From JAJPKK01 sp963844635 (lineage in GTDB: Bacteria; Pseudomonadota; Alphaproteobacteria; Rhizobiales; Xanthobacteraceae), in contig CAWJPD010000004.1 in NCBI GenBank assembly GCA_963844635.1, positions 1 to 64,000 of the forward strand: a DNA stretch of 64,000 nt, written 5' to 3'. Of the stretch, positions 26,434 through 35,528 are shown in pieces. The notes under the pieces are model-generated. The model worked only from the letters and a program-made list of their open reading frames with translations. It did not search any database and was not told the DNA's origin. Each line of letters opens with the position of its first letter. Within the stretch, counting starts at the first letter, position 1. The position numbers and the translations under genes were made by a program.

Positions 26434-27207
26434 ATGATGAATAAGATCACGCCCGATCACTTGGCGCGCAGCGCCTATGTCTACGTGCGACAATCAACTT
26501 CCGATCAGCTGATCAACAATCCTGAGCGCCGCCGCCGGCAATATGCTTTGGCAACGCGTGCGCGAACCCTCGGTTGGCAAGATGTCATCGTTATCGATGA
26601 TGACCTCGGCCGCTCGGGAGGCGGCACGGCGCGCCCCGGATTTGAGCGCCTATTGGCTGCAATCTGTACCGGGGCTGCCGGTGCGGTGTTTGCCGTCGAG
26701 GCGTCGCGTTTGGCCCGCAACGGGCGCGATTGGCACACCCTTCTGGAGTTCTGCACGCTGGTGAACAGTTTAATCATCGACGAGGACGGCGTGTATGACC
26801 CGAAGCTCGTCAATGACCGTCTGCTGCTGGGAATGAAGGGGACATTCAGCGAACTCGAACTGTCGATCTTGCGCCAGCGCTCCCAAGAAGCCTTGCGTCT
26901 CAAAGCAGCGCGTGGCGACCTCCACACCACTGTTGCGGTCGGCTATGTGCGCAGCGCCGATGACCGGCTGGAGATCGACCCCGACAAACGCGTGCGCGAA
27001 GCTGTTCACTTCGCCTTCCGCAAGTTCGCGGAATTTGCCAGCGTCCGCCAGGTGGCGATCTGGATGTGCGATGAGGGCATCAAGATGCCGATTGTCGTGA
27101 ATGGCCCGCGCGGCCGAATGGTGGAATGGAAGCTGCCTCGCTACAACACCATCCATCGGCTGTTGACCAACCCGATTTACGCTGGCGCCTATGTGTTCGG
27201 CCGGACC
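26434..27207 (+). pseudogene. Large serine recombinase, 3'-truncated
   Basis: The resolvase N-terminal domain begins MMNKITPDHLARSAYVYVRQ, with catalytic Ser in YVRQSTSDQL and the conserved ASRLARNGRDW and LKGTFSELEL-like blocks (as MKGTFSELELSILR). The recombinase domain runs to TNPIYAGAYVFGRTG, where it joins an unrelated repeat at 27208, so about half of the normal protein is lost. The ORF continues in frame into the repeat to 27465. Confidence 0.85.
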
Positions 27208-27446
27208 GGCTTCGAGCCAATTCAACGCCGGGGCGGCAACCAAATGGGCTTCCAGTTCATCCTGCCGCAGCCGCAATACCTGTTCGTTGGCCTCCACATC
27301 GGCAAGCAACCGACGAAGGTCTGTGGCCTTTTGGGCTGCAATGCCGCGGTGCTGATCCAGATCGATTGTCATGTCAGTCATGACTACCATCTACCATCCG
27401 CAATGCTTGGGTCAGCTCTCAAATCGTTTCGCGCCGGCCAGCCCGG
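27208..27446 (-). repeat. Dispersed repeat, inverted partner of 6804-7032
   Basis: The minus strand encodes MTDMTIDLDQHRGIAAQKAT and most of the N-terminal half of the small protein at 6855. The other end is fused in frame to the serine recombinase remnant. Confidence 0.85.
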
Positions 27447-27896
27447 GGCTGGCGGTATCCAATGAGCCTTTCTGGAACCCCGGCGAAGGGTTCGTCGGGG
27501 AGCGGCAGCACCGCAACGGGCGTCTCCAGGTCATGATCGACGCGGTAGCTCGGATGCGGAGATTTTGAATGCTGGTACGAGCGTTGGGCCTTGATTGAGC
27601 CGTTGGGCGGTGCTTGAATCGAAGTGCAGGCGACTTGTCTGGGACGATTAAGCCGGGCGCGATCAGGCAGCCGCGTCGGACCCGCGGATCACACAAACCT
27701 GTGAGGTGGCCCCGCGATCCGATGGCGTTGCATTCTAAAGCCTTGAGGGGTGTCTTGCGATTAAAAGCGCGGGCCGTTTGATCAACATCGCGTTCCAATT
27801 GACGTGATGCAGCCGTGCCCGGTGAGGTCATTCCACAAAGAGGGCCGATGGATCCTGGGAGCGGCTGGTTCCGCACCGGAAAACCGACTGCAATCT
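27447..27896. other. Gene-free interval
   Basis: About 450 bp with several short overlapping ORFs, none convincing. Nothing else recognised. Confidence 0.3.
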
Positions 27897-28082
27897 TCAG
27901 CGATCAATTGCGTCGGGTTTTTTCCGAGCCGAGGAGCCGATTTGGTTTTCGATCTCGACGGCGCGGTCAAAGTGTTCCGCTGCCTTAATTCGCAAGAGAC
28001 CGGCTTCCGTCGGATCGCTTACCTGCATGGCCATTCGAAGACAGAGCTCTGCACGCCTGCGCAAAGAAACTGCGTCCGTCAT
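27897..28082 (-). CDS. Small helical hypothetical protein (61 aa)
   Basis: MTDAVSLRRRAELCLRMAMQ, then VSDPTEAGLLRIKAAEHFDR. It looks like one long helix pair, a pattern common to small Bradyrhizobium proteins (LRxRAELxLxMAxxxSDPxxAxxLRxxAAxHxxRA). The start at 28082 is preferred over 28112 because the extension is unconserved. Function unknown. Confidence 0.6.
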   Translation of the reverse strand: MTDAVSLRRRAELCLRMAMQVSDPTEAGLLRIKAAEHFDRAVEIENQIGSSARKKPDAIDR

Positions 28083-28410
28083 AGACCCTCCAGGTCTCTT
28101 ATGCTCGTGCACACCTGATGAGCAACCGCTTGTCCACTGCCCCCCTGACCTGTTCGCAGACAGTGCTGGTCGGGTGCAGCAACCGGTTGAAATCCGGGTC
28201 CTTGGGTTACTATTTCAAGATTTGAAGGCTACGTTAGGTTCCGGACACAATAAAAACTCAAGGGCAAAATCGTCACAGACTTTCGACCGACGGACCGTTC
28301 AATAGCCTCTTCATTGCCTCGTCGAAGATGCCAGCAAGCATCACGTGCGGCGACGCTACGTCCGGACTCGGCAGTCGTGTCCACCGGTGAGCAACGACAG
28401 GAGACTGACA
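28083..28410. other. Intergenic region between divergent small genes
   Basis: About 330 bp. No gene seen. It should contain promoters for the genes at 28082 (minus) and 28411 (plus). Confidence 0.3.
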
Positions 28411-28635
28411 ATGGCACGAAAGCCAGCCACGCGCGCAGAATTTGCACTATTCGATGTGATCTACGAAGACGGCTCTCAACGGTCCAATCGCCGGGTTCCG
28501 AGCGAAGCAATTGCTGGCATCGACGGCGATGCCTGCGCCCGTATGGTGATCGAGGAACAGGACCGGCTCATTGCCGAAAAGTCCGGCAATCCCGCGTTGA
28601 CGGTCAAAAGCATCCGCCGATCCCGTGCAAAGTAG
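28411..28635 (+). CDS. Small conserved hypothetical protein (74 aa)
   Basis: MARKPATRAEFALFDVIYED, then GSQRSNRRVPSEAIAGIDGD and ending KSIRRSRAK. It has the form of a compact alpha/beta protein that I associate with rhizobia. The ATG at 28411 is preceded by gacaggagactgaca, a good ribosome site. Function unknown. Confidence 0.65.
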   Translation: MARKPATRAEFALFDVIYEDGSQRSNRRVPSEAIAGIDGDACARMVIEEQDRLIAEKSGNPALTVKSIRRSRAK

Positions 28636-28837
28636 CCCGCGAGGCGGTGTGCTCGCGCAGTCGCACACGCCTCGGACAGCGTTGACGCAGTCAAGCCGAT
28701 CCAGGAGCCGCCGCGTGATCCGGCGTCTTACAGCGACAAATCGCGCGATTTAGGCGGAAACCGTCTCGGCCCGCAAAAGCGACCACCCGCAATTCACTTA
28801 TTTCCGGACGAAGCCCAAGCGAAGTGACCCTCCCTCT

Positions 28838-28978
28838 GCTAACATTGGCGAGAAAATCCGCGACCTCGGCCTCGACCGCATGGGCAAGCAGGCTGCGCGA
28901 GCCCGTCCTGAGAATCTCCGTGAGTTGATCGTCAAAGGTTCCTGGCTGAATCAGCTTGACCACGTTATTGTTGGACAC
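28838..28978 (-). pseudogene. IS256-family transposase N-terminal fragment
   Basis: From a GTG at 28978 the minus strand reads SNNNVVKLIQPGTFDDQLTE, then ILRTGSRSLLAHAVEAEVAD and FLA. This is the typical beginning of IS256-type transposases (NVV-x-L-x-QPGxFxDxLTxxLRxGAxxLLAxAVEAEVAxFL). Similarity stops after about 45 residues. Confidence 0.8.
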
Positions 28979-29489
28979 GGCATATCGCTCCTTCGATGGA
29001 GAAGTGGAGGCCTTAAGCACCCCCACGATGTGCGGCCCTCGCAATTCGCGCCGTCACCAACTTCCAGCGATAGCTCAGCGCCGCTTGCGGCGCGACACCT
29101 GACCAAAGAGCGCCGCGGCTCACATGCTCGCCGGGCTTTTGGCCCGGAAACAGGCTGTCAATCGCCATTCCTTAATCTGCTTCATCACCTCACTTTCGTC
29201 AGATCGCGTGCCGCGACGGCATGGCGTTACCCGATCAGATCAGAAACTTCGATGCTTGCCCAGGCCGCTCAAGCTCATAACTTGGCTGCCACATTTCCGA
29301 AGAGACAAACGCCTTGCGCCTCAGCTACCTACGTGGAGTGATCGGTCCCGCGAGGCTGACGGATACCATCGGGTTGTAGACCCCCGCCTCTAGCGGAAGG
29401 GCCTAGTAATGGCGAATTAGCGACCCTTGCCTACCGATCAAATTCTAGGCAAGAAATTCCCGCCCCCAACGTCTCCATAGGAGCGCCAG
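28979..29489. other. Gene-free interval
   Basis: About 500 bp with only short ORFs. No function recognised. Confidence 0.3.
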
Positions 29490-30239
29490 TCACTTCTGAT
29501 CCAGGTTCCTTTCGGAAAACACATCATCCGAGATTATGACATTTTGTTGCCAGTTCTTTCGAACGAGCCGGGTCCAATTGCCTTTGGTGTTATCTATCAT
29601 CTTCACTTCACCCGGCGTGCAGACTAATCCTTGGCAACTATAGTTCGAACGAGTTTCGCTCTTGATATTGACGTCGTCAGAGTTGAAATATCTTAGTTGC
29701 ACAGGTAGCATTCGGTTTTTTGCAATCGTCATCTCGATCTTGGCGTAGTTCGGATCTTGTCCTGCCTTCGGCGTAAGGATGAGGACATACTGTGTTGATG
29801 TCTGGGAGGCAATCTGGCCGGTGTACTGCGAACCGTAGGAGATGGTAGCAAAATCGTCTTGGCTGAACGCCAATCCCAGGAATCCTTGATCCTTGGTGTG
29901 ACTGGCGATGCGTCGCGCTTTGCCGAAGGCCGGAAGGTAGACGTACATCTGCGTTGGCGAGAGGATTAGTACCTTGGTGCCCTTCATATCAGCAGGCCCA
30001 GTGAACTCCTGGAGCAGCTTTGAACCCTTCACTTGGACTTTCATCGTCAGCACGCGTTCATTCTTAGCGGTCTCCTGATTCTGGATGTCGTAATCAATAA
30101 TTAGGGTCGAGGCCCGATTGAGTGCGGTGTCTACGGCGGCTACGACGGCATCTCCGGCAGCATCCGACCGCACCGTCGTCGCAGACCATAAAGTCGCAAT
30201 GACCGTCATCGCGAACCAGAACCCTGATCGAGCAGCCAT
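29490..30239 (-). CDS. Outer-membrane-lipoprotein-sorting (LolA-like) protein
   Basis: 249 residues from ATG 30239, with a strong ribosome site ggaagga just upstream. An N-terminal hydrophobic segment (FWFAMTVIATLWSATTVRS) is a likely signal peptide. The body has the pattern of the periplasmic LolA-like family often annotated 'outer membrane lipoprotein-sorting protein': KVLILSPTQMYVYLPAFGKA, then RRIASHTKDQGFLGLAFSQD and a C-terminal GNWTRLVRKN. Members usually sit beside an RND-type exporter; none is present here, so the gene may be orphaned. The frame is intact and the length normal. Confidence 0.8.
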   Translation of the reverse strand: MAARSGFWFAMTVIATLWSATTVRSDAAGDAVVAAVDTALNRASTLIIDYDIQNQETAKNERVLTMKVQVKGSKLLQEFTGPADMKGTKVLILSPTQMYVYLPAFGKARRIASHTKDQGFLGLAFSQDDFATISYGSQYTGQIASQTSTQYVLILTPKAGQDPNYAKIEMTIAKNRMLPVQLRYFNSDDVNIKSETRSNYSCQGLVCTPGEVKMIDNTKGNWTRLVRKNWQQNVIISDDVFSERNLDQK

Positions 30240-30555
30240 GATCCCTCCTTCCGAAATCCTGTTTGAGAATGGGATTGTGCGCCGCGATGCGGCATGATTC
30301 AAGCAAGGGATGTGGAACACAGCGACTGCAGCCGTCCGTTTCTGCCGAACAGTGATTGGAGTAGGAGTAAAAGCACGGTACAGGCGGCGTCGCCGATGAC
30401 CGTCACGTTGAAAGCGGGGCGGTAGGTTTTCGGGCCTAACGCCGTTTCGCTGGTATCGAACCCCAGTCTGAAACGCAGCTCGAACCGGTCTCTGCGGTCT
30501 GGGAGAGTAGCGCCGCGCTGTCACCAATTCGTGACACGCATTCCGAAGGCTTCAG
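30240..30555. other. Intergenic region upstream of the LolA-like gene
   Basis: About 300 bp. The minus frame stays open into it but shows no similarity. Nothing else recognised. Confidence 0.3.
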
Positions 30556-31279
30556 CTATTTCGTTACCTCCATAGCTGCTCCGGCTGCTTCTGGCTGGAG
30601 CGGTTGCCGGGTGGGCCTCTCACCCACTGGAAAGCGCATGCCTGTCGCATTGCCACCCGGCCGGTTGAAGCTCGCGACGATCCCGGCTTGAACGGGATCG
30701 GACCCGCTCTCAAAGACGACCGGCATCGTCGCGCTCGCGGCTTTAACGGCTCGCACCGGTAGTATTCCGCCCAACGTCACAATAACTGCGACGTTGCGGC
30801 GGACGAGATCGGTCGCCAATTCCGGCAGCCGCGAGACATCGCCCTGGGCTGACCGGCTTTCGATTGAAAGGTTTTGGCCCTCAACGAAACCTATCTCGCT
30901 AAGACCCTGCGTGAAGGACACCAAAAAATCGGCGCTGCCTTTGCGGTCTTGAGATTGAGCACCATTTCAATGCGGGTCGCTTGCTGGACAGGGAGATCGG
31001 CAGGCTTCTCGCCTTTAAGGATGCGGCCCACATAGGACCCGGCTAGATGATATTTCATTAAATGCTGCCCCCGTAGCTCATGAGACCGCCGGCATCGACT
31101 ATTTCGCGGGCATGATAAATGCCAGGTACTGCGTACCGCGCCGCTAGCGCGACAAGTTGATTGCGTTGAGCACGGAACAAAGACGTCCGAAGTCCACGGA
31201 CACTGCGCAGAATGATGGCACTAACGAGATCAAGATGACATCCGTGCTTCGACGATGCCGACCGCGGCCATTGTAGCAT
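30556..31279 (-). pseudogene. Two fused remnants of ABC solute-binding proteins
   Basis: Going 5' to 3' on the minus strand, the first part reads QLVALAARYAVPGIYHAREI then GGLMSYGGSI, and after a shift YVGRILKGEKPADLPVQQAT and IEMVLNLKTAKA. This is the C-terminal third of the family. It is followed directly by FTQGLSEIGFVEGQNLSIES, ATMPVVFESGSDPVQAGIVA and NRPGGNATG, the N-terminal/central part of a second member. The order suggests deletion between tandem genes. Neither is functional. Confidence 0.8.
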
Positions 31280-31470
31280 GGTTGATTAGCGCGCCCTCAA
31301 CTCGGTGCTCAATGAACCTTCGGCGTACTCAGGCTACGGTTCAATTCGTTCACGAAGAACGGAGGAGAACGCGGGCAGACAGCCAAACGTCGCTTGATGG
31401 CGTCCCTGGCGCGGAGAGGGTCTGCCGTCATTATTGGTCCGCCCGTCCCAACACCCGCCTACCTGGATGG

Positions 31471-31558
31471 CCCACCCTTGCGCGTGCCCGGATGACGCGG
31501 TGCCCGAAATCAGGCACTTGAGGACAAACGCCCACCCTGGCGCATGCCCGGATGACGC
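31471..31558. repeat. Two 28-bp repeats 60 bp apart
   Basis: cccaccc-t/g-tgcgc-type units at 31471-31498 and 31531-31558 differ at two positions. Read on the minus strand they give SSGHA-x-GWA twice. Short repeats of this kind may be spread through the genome. Confidence 0.8.
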
Positions 31559-31864
31559 ATGAAAAGGCCGCCCCACCGAGGCGGCCTTGTCACGCTTTCC
31601 GTTATTGACAAGCTCTTCCATATTGCGGTGTTCGATCCTGTAGGCCTCCTTTGACGTAAGGTTGTCGACAAGGACCACTTCCTTAATCGAGGCACCTTTC
31701 ATTACTGCCTCAGTCAGCTTCCGCTGAAAAGTTGGACTGACGTTTTCAAGTTTGAACTGGCGCGTCAGCCGCAACCTGACTTCCTTCATATGTGCGTACA
31801 CACGACCGTTGCAGCCTTTGCCAATGTAGCGCAGCACACCATTTACATAGATGCCGTAAACGTA
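31559..31864 (-). pseudogene. GIY-YIG nuclease-domain remnant
   Basis: The minus strand reads VYGIYVNGVLRYIGKGCNGR, which contains the GIY and YIG motifs and the following Arg of this endonuclease fold, then HMKEVRLRLTRQFKLENVSP and AYRIEHRNMEELVNNGKRDK with the expected Glu. An in-frame TAA lies directly before GIY and no start codon precedes the motif, so the 5' end is lost. The native stop also appears lost, since the frame runs through the terminator hairpin. Confidence 0.7.
31564..31588 (-). terminator. Rho-independent terminator-like hairpin
   Basis: Perfect 9-bp stem aaggccgcc / ggcggcctt with a 7-base loop, followed on the minus strand by TTTT. It lies at the expected 3' end of the GIY-YIG remnant. 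Confidence 0.6.
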
Positions 31865-32067
31865 TTAGCCGTGCGGGCATGATAAGGCTCGCGTCGCCAT
31901 ATGGTCGGTTTATCACAAGGCATTCGGCCAGTGGATCGAGCTGTTCGCGCGAGCCCGCGCCGCGGACAGTGTCGCCATATCGCGGCGATGGCCGATGCCG
32001 TGCTTCGTGTCCGGGAAAGCGGAGGCGGTAGACAGAGCTGAAGCCGTGTTGACTCGCGCGATGCTGC
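31865..32067. other. Gene-free interval
   Basis: About 200 bp. Nothing recognised. Confidence 0.3.
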
Positions 32068-32616
32068 CTACTGCAATTGCTTGACTTCCCAGCCATCGAA
32101 GCCCGGCACAATCCGGAGCAGGAAAGCGGGCGCGTTCCCGTCCGCTACGTCGAGCAGAATCAGATTGTAGACGTAAGAGCCGTTATCAACCGCGGAGAAA
32201 CCGGCGACCCATATAGCGTCGAACAGAATTGGTCTCCGCAAGGCCTTCGCGACCTCGTTCGGAAACCACACCCCCGCCGCGGGCGTGTCGAGAAACACGA
32301 CCAGCGTCTTGCCCCGGCAATAAGCAGCGCCGTTGGACTTCTTGTGGTTGATAGCATCAAGGATCAACGTTTTGGCGTCAGGGCCTGCGCTGTGCTGCGA
32401 GACGTAGACATGTTCGGTTTGCCAGGTATCGCCGGTCGCTTCGTCGCGGATTATGCCGTCGCCGCCGATGGGGTCGGTGTAGAACATCAGCGCGCGGTTC
32501 TCGATCTTCTCGAACGTCGCGCACAGGAGCCAGTTCGCCAGCATCTCGCGCGGGCGCATGCCACCGAATTTCTCAAGCGGCTTGCCGGTCTGGAGATGGC
32601 GGGGATCGCGCACCAT
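32068..32616 (-). CDS. Hypothetical protein, possible nuclease-like fold (182 aa)
   Basis: Second gene of a two-gene minus-strand unit, 67 bp after the upstream gene. It begins MVRDPRHLQTGKPLEKFGGM, then RPREMLANWLLCATFEKIEN. The middle, YTDPIGGDGIIRDEATGDTW then QTEHVYVSQHS, shows an acidic DGII...TEHV pattern that could be a degenerate PD-(D/E)xK-type core, and GKTLVVFLDTPAAG is a predicted beta strand. I recall similar stand-alone proteins in proteobacteria with no known role. No signal peptide or membrane segment. The nuclease idea is inference only. Confidence 0.5.
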   Translation of the reverse strand: MVRDPRHLQTGKPLEKFGGMRPREMLANWLLCATFEKIENRALMFYTDPIGGDGIIRDEATGDTWQTEHVYVSQHSAGPDAKTLILDAINHKKSNGAAYCRGKTLVVFLDTPAAGVWFPNEVAKALRRPILFDAIWVAGFSAVDNGSYVYNLILLDVADGNAPAFLLRIVPGFDGWEVKQLQ

Positions 32617-32683
32617 CGGCTCGATCTCCTTGAGCGCGACCGCAAGAACTCTTGAAACGGGTGACGGGATATTTCACGAGGGC

Positions 32684-33685
32684 TTAGGCCGCGGCCTTCC
32701 TGATGTGGAGGATCAGATCGTCTTCCACGTCTGCGGCATAGGCGTCGCGCTCGCGGCCGAGCACGTCCCACACATTCCTGGCTTTGGCTTCGTGGCCGGG
32801 CTGCATCGCCGGTTGATCCAAGTGCTCGAACTGGTCGAACTGCGCGACCGGCGTCAGGCCGTTCAGGCGTCCGCCCGCGAACAGCACATAGGCCGAGACC
32901 GCTTCGGTCGCGCGCACGAGCGTCCTGATCGCCGCGCTGATCTTGTCCGCGGTGACGAGGCCTTCCTCGATCTGTTTCCGCCTGTCAGGGCCGCCGGCAT
33001 GCGCGAGATACGCGTGGCTCCAATTCGCGAGCTTATCGGCGCCGCTGCCGTCGAGCCAGCCCTCGATGGTGCCGAGCAGGGATTTCGGCAGGCGGTCTTC
33101 GCGCGTGCGCTTGCCTGGGTCGATACCGGCGAGGCGGTCGAACTGCTCGTGCGCCAGTTTCGATGTGGTCCAGGCGTCCGGCCCCGTGGTCTGTGCCCAG
33201 AATCCGCCCTGGTTCATCCGCGCTGCCATTTCCTTTTGCGCTACCGCTTCGTAATCGTAGGGAAGTCCGTCATGGCAGACGTCCTTCTCACGCGTGAAGA
33301 GCTGCCAATTGCCGCGCAGTTCGAGTATAAGGCGACGCAGGGAAATCACGCCGGATGTCTTGTCGAGCAGCCGCCGGATGCCGAGCACCTGCCGCGCGAC
33401 ATAACCCTGGATCAGCTGCTCGGCGATCAGCGTGTTCTGAATGCATGTCGCCGCGTTCCTCTCCTCATGATCGATCACGGCAAGCTGCAAGGTCCTGAAG
33501 GACACGTCGGTCCAGACCATCGACGACAGGGTCGTCCAGATCGGATGGTGCTCGTCCGCGTCGAGCCAGGTCAGCCATTGCTGGCGCTTCGCGCGATAGG
33601 ATTCGAGCTGTGCGCGCCGCTCCGGCGGCACGTCGCATTGCGTAATCAGGTATTTGTAGCCTGGCGGCGTCATGGAAGACGGCAA
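32684..33685 (-). CDS. AbiU2/HEPN-like hypothetical protein (333 aa)
   Basis: First gene of the two-gene unit. The mid-region, LAVIDHEERNAATCIQNTLI then AEQLIQGYVARQVLGIRRLL and DKTSGVISLRRLILELRGNW, resembles the AbiU2-type HEPN proteins (pattern RRLxDKxxxxISLRRLL). The later segment LANWSHAYLAHAGG aligns with the usual RNKxxAH motif, but the HEPN Arg is not evident, so RNase activity may be lost or arranged differently. No signal peptide. IS21-end sequence begins 20 bp upstream of its start, so its promoter may have been replaced. A defence or toxin role is inferred from the family. Confidence 0.5.
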   Translation of the reverse strand: MPSSMTPPGYKYLITQCDVPPERRAQLESYRAKRQQWLTWLDADEHHPIWTTLSSMVWTDVSFRTLQLAVIDHEERNAATCIQNTLIAEQLIQGYVARQVLGIRRLLDKTSGVISLRRLILELRGNWQLFTREKDVCHDGLPYDYEAVAQKEMAARMNQGGFWAQTTGPDAWTTSKLAHEQFDRLAGIDPGKRTREDRLPKSLLGTIEGWLDGSGADKLANWSHAYLAHAGGPDRRKQIEEGLVTADKISAAIRTLVRATEAVSAYVLFAGGRLNGLTPVAQFDQFEHLDQPAMQPGHEAKARNVWDVLGRERDAYAADVEDDLILHIRKAAA

Positions 33686-33704
33686 TTCCTTTCTGTGTGT
33701 TGAG

Positions 33705-33732
33705 TGTCAATCGGCAGCTAATTGGGACCCCT
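33705..33732. repeat. IS21 right-end fragment
   Basis: tgtcaatcggcagctaattg then ggacccct is identical to the outer 28 bp of IS21 copies A and B. It is followed directly by the inverted repeat of another IS. Confidence 0.9.
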
Positions 33733-35528
33733 CGTATTGCCTCAGGACAGAATGTTACCCCGGCAAGGCAGTTTAGATATGGGTGGAGTTCTGCGGCTGG
33801 TAGGGCGCTGAGGCTGGCTTTGCCGAAGGGCCTGTGGGCGAAGCGGAGTGCCCATTACACGCAGCGCCGTCCACAGGCCCGTGTTGATTGTCGTGGTAGG
33901 TCATTGCTTGAGTTGTGGTGGCGGCAACGACCATCCTGGCCGCTTTGCCTCGCAGCGACCGAAGCAGACGCTGTACCGTTAAATGCTGCTTCTCATTGAA
34001 AGTTGCGGCATCCATCTCGGCGAGTCGGCGGACAATGGCGAGCGCGGTGAGCTGAGGCTCGGCTGCGAGCCACGTTTCGATCCTCGCTAGATACGGATCG
34101 AGCTTCGAAGGCATGCGGATTCGCTTCTTGTAAGGCCGCTTGCCAATGCGATGCGTCGCACGCACTTCGCCTGCTTTGGTGACGCTACCGAGGGATCGGA
34201 CGAAAGTGAGCGGATCGACCGGAGATGCGGCAGCTGTGGCGAAACCGCGATTGCCAATACGCTCGCCGAGTTGTTGCTGCGCCGCGCGGATGTCCGCGAG
34301 CAACGCCACTGGATCGAGACCGCGATAGGTCTCACGCAGCCAACTCTTGATTGCCTCGGACAGCTTCGGATGCGCCAGTGCGCGCTCATACGGTGTCGCC
34401 GGCGCGTGATAGCGCTTAATGACTTTCGCGCCCTCCCGCCGCTTCTCCTTGAGCTTGAAGGAGGGTTGAAAGAAGTTCACGTGCAGGCGAGCCGCTGCAT
34501 AAAGACGCGCCATAATTCCGGCGGTCTCAATGCCGTCGAAACGGCCGTAGCCGACCAGCCGGCGCACGACGGCGCCGTTTTTCTGCTCCACGAACGCTTG
34601 GTCGTTCTTTTTGTAGGCGCGGGAGCGCGTCACCTCCATCTTCTGGGCACGGCACCACGGCACGACGATGTCATTCATGAACGCGCTATCGTTGTCGAAA
34701 TCGGCGCCGCGGATCAGCCAAGGAAACCGGCTCTGAGCCCGCATCATCGCCTCAACAACGAGGCTGCCGCTACGAGCGACCAAGGGGAAGCATTCCGTCC
34801 AGCCCGTGGCGACATCGACCATCGTCAGTGTCTGAATGAACGAACCTGCGACGCTTGTGCCGCCATGCGCCACCATGTCGATCTCGCAGAAGCCCGGCGA
34901 CGGGTCCGGCCAGTCGTTGAAGGTGCGGATCGGAACCCCACGCCGGATCGCAGAGTAGAAGCCGACGCGACGCCGGCGTCCGCCCGCTGCCGAGATCTTC
35001 ACGTCGACAAGCATCCGGTCGATCGTTGCCGCGCTCATCGACAGCATCAGCGCGGGATCGTCCGGATTCAGTTCCAGCCGGCCATGTCGCTCAAGCGCTG
35101 GCAGCAGAACTGGGATCATCACCTTGAGCCGCTTACCGCACACGCGATCGGAGGCCTCCCAAAGGACGATTAGCGCGTCGCGGAGGCCGCCGTACTTGCA
35201 TCGCCGACGATGCTGCAGTGTGACTTTGTTCCGGTTTGCTGCCTCGGTTGCTGTGCTGGGCTTATCATCGGGAGGCTGGACGATGCAGCCGGATAAAGCA
35301 CGTACTGCATGCTTGCGATGCCAGCCCGTCGTTGCCGTTAACTCGTCGAGAATGCGCCCCTTCTGTCCTCGCCCGGCAGTTCGGTAACGTTCCGCTACCG
35401 CCGCCAAAACCTCGCGCCGCGCGCCCATGCTGATCTTCCTCGCCATGCCGTCCACCGAACTGATTCGGTGGCACTGCCCCAGTCACGACGAGGAAGTTGT
35501 CCGGTAACATTTTTGATGAGGCAATGCG
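33733..35528 (-). mobile_element. Single-gene IS nested between IS21 ends
   Basis: Terminal inverted repeats cgtattgcctca...atgttacc (from 33733) and the complement of cgcattgcctca...atgttacc (to 35528) enclose one transposase gene. It is bounded directly by 28 bp of one IS21 end and 60 bp of the other, with the IS21 interior missing. Confidence 0.8.
33773..35446 (-). CDS. DDE transposase with integrase catalytic core
   Basis: About 557 residues from ATG 35446. An N-terminal helix-turn-helix region (LTATTGWHRKHAVRALSG) is followed by an rve-type core: CEIDMVAHGGTSVAGSFIQT (first Asp), RGADFDNDSAFMNDIVVPWC (second Asp) and KNDQAFVEQKNGAVVRRLVG (Glu). The C-terminal part includes RMPSKLDPYLARIETWLAAE. 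I would place it among the integrase-core transposases often labelled ISNCY or IS481-like; the exact family is uncertain. The frame is intact. Confidence 0.85.
   Translation of the reverse strand: MARKISMGARREVLAAVAERYRTAGRGQKGRILDELTATTGWHRKHAVRALSGCIVQPPDDKPSTATEAANRNKVTLQHRRRCKYGGLRDALIVLWEASDRVCGKRLKVMIPVLLPALERHGRLELNPDDPALMLSMSAATIDRMLVDVKISAAGGRRRRVGFYSAIRRGVPIRTFNDWPDPSPGFCEIDMVAHGGTSVAGSFIQTLTMVDVATGWTECFPLVARSGSLVVEAMMRAQSRFPWLIRGADFDNDSAFMNDIVVPWCRAQKMEVTRSRAYKKNDQAFVEQKNGAVVRRLVGYGRFDGIETAGIMARLYAAARLHVNFFQPSFKLKEKRREGAKVIKRYHAPATPYERALAHPKLSEAIKSWLRETYRGLDPVALLADIRAAQQQLGERIGNRGFATAAASPVDPLTFVRSLGSVTKAGEVRATHRIGKRPYKKRIRMPSKLDPYLARIETWLAAEPQLTALAIVRRLAEMDAATFNEKQHLTVQRLLRSLRGKAARMVVAATTTQAMTYHDNQHGPVDGAACNGHSASPTGPSAKPASAPYQPQNSTHI

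Noticed and set aside
31471..31558. CRISPR array
   Set aside because: Only two repeats, spacing is inside an ORF-like region and there are no cas genes.
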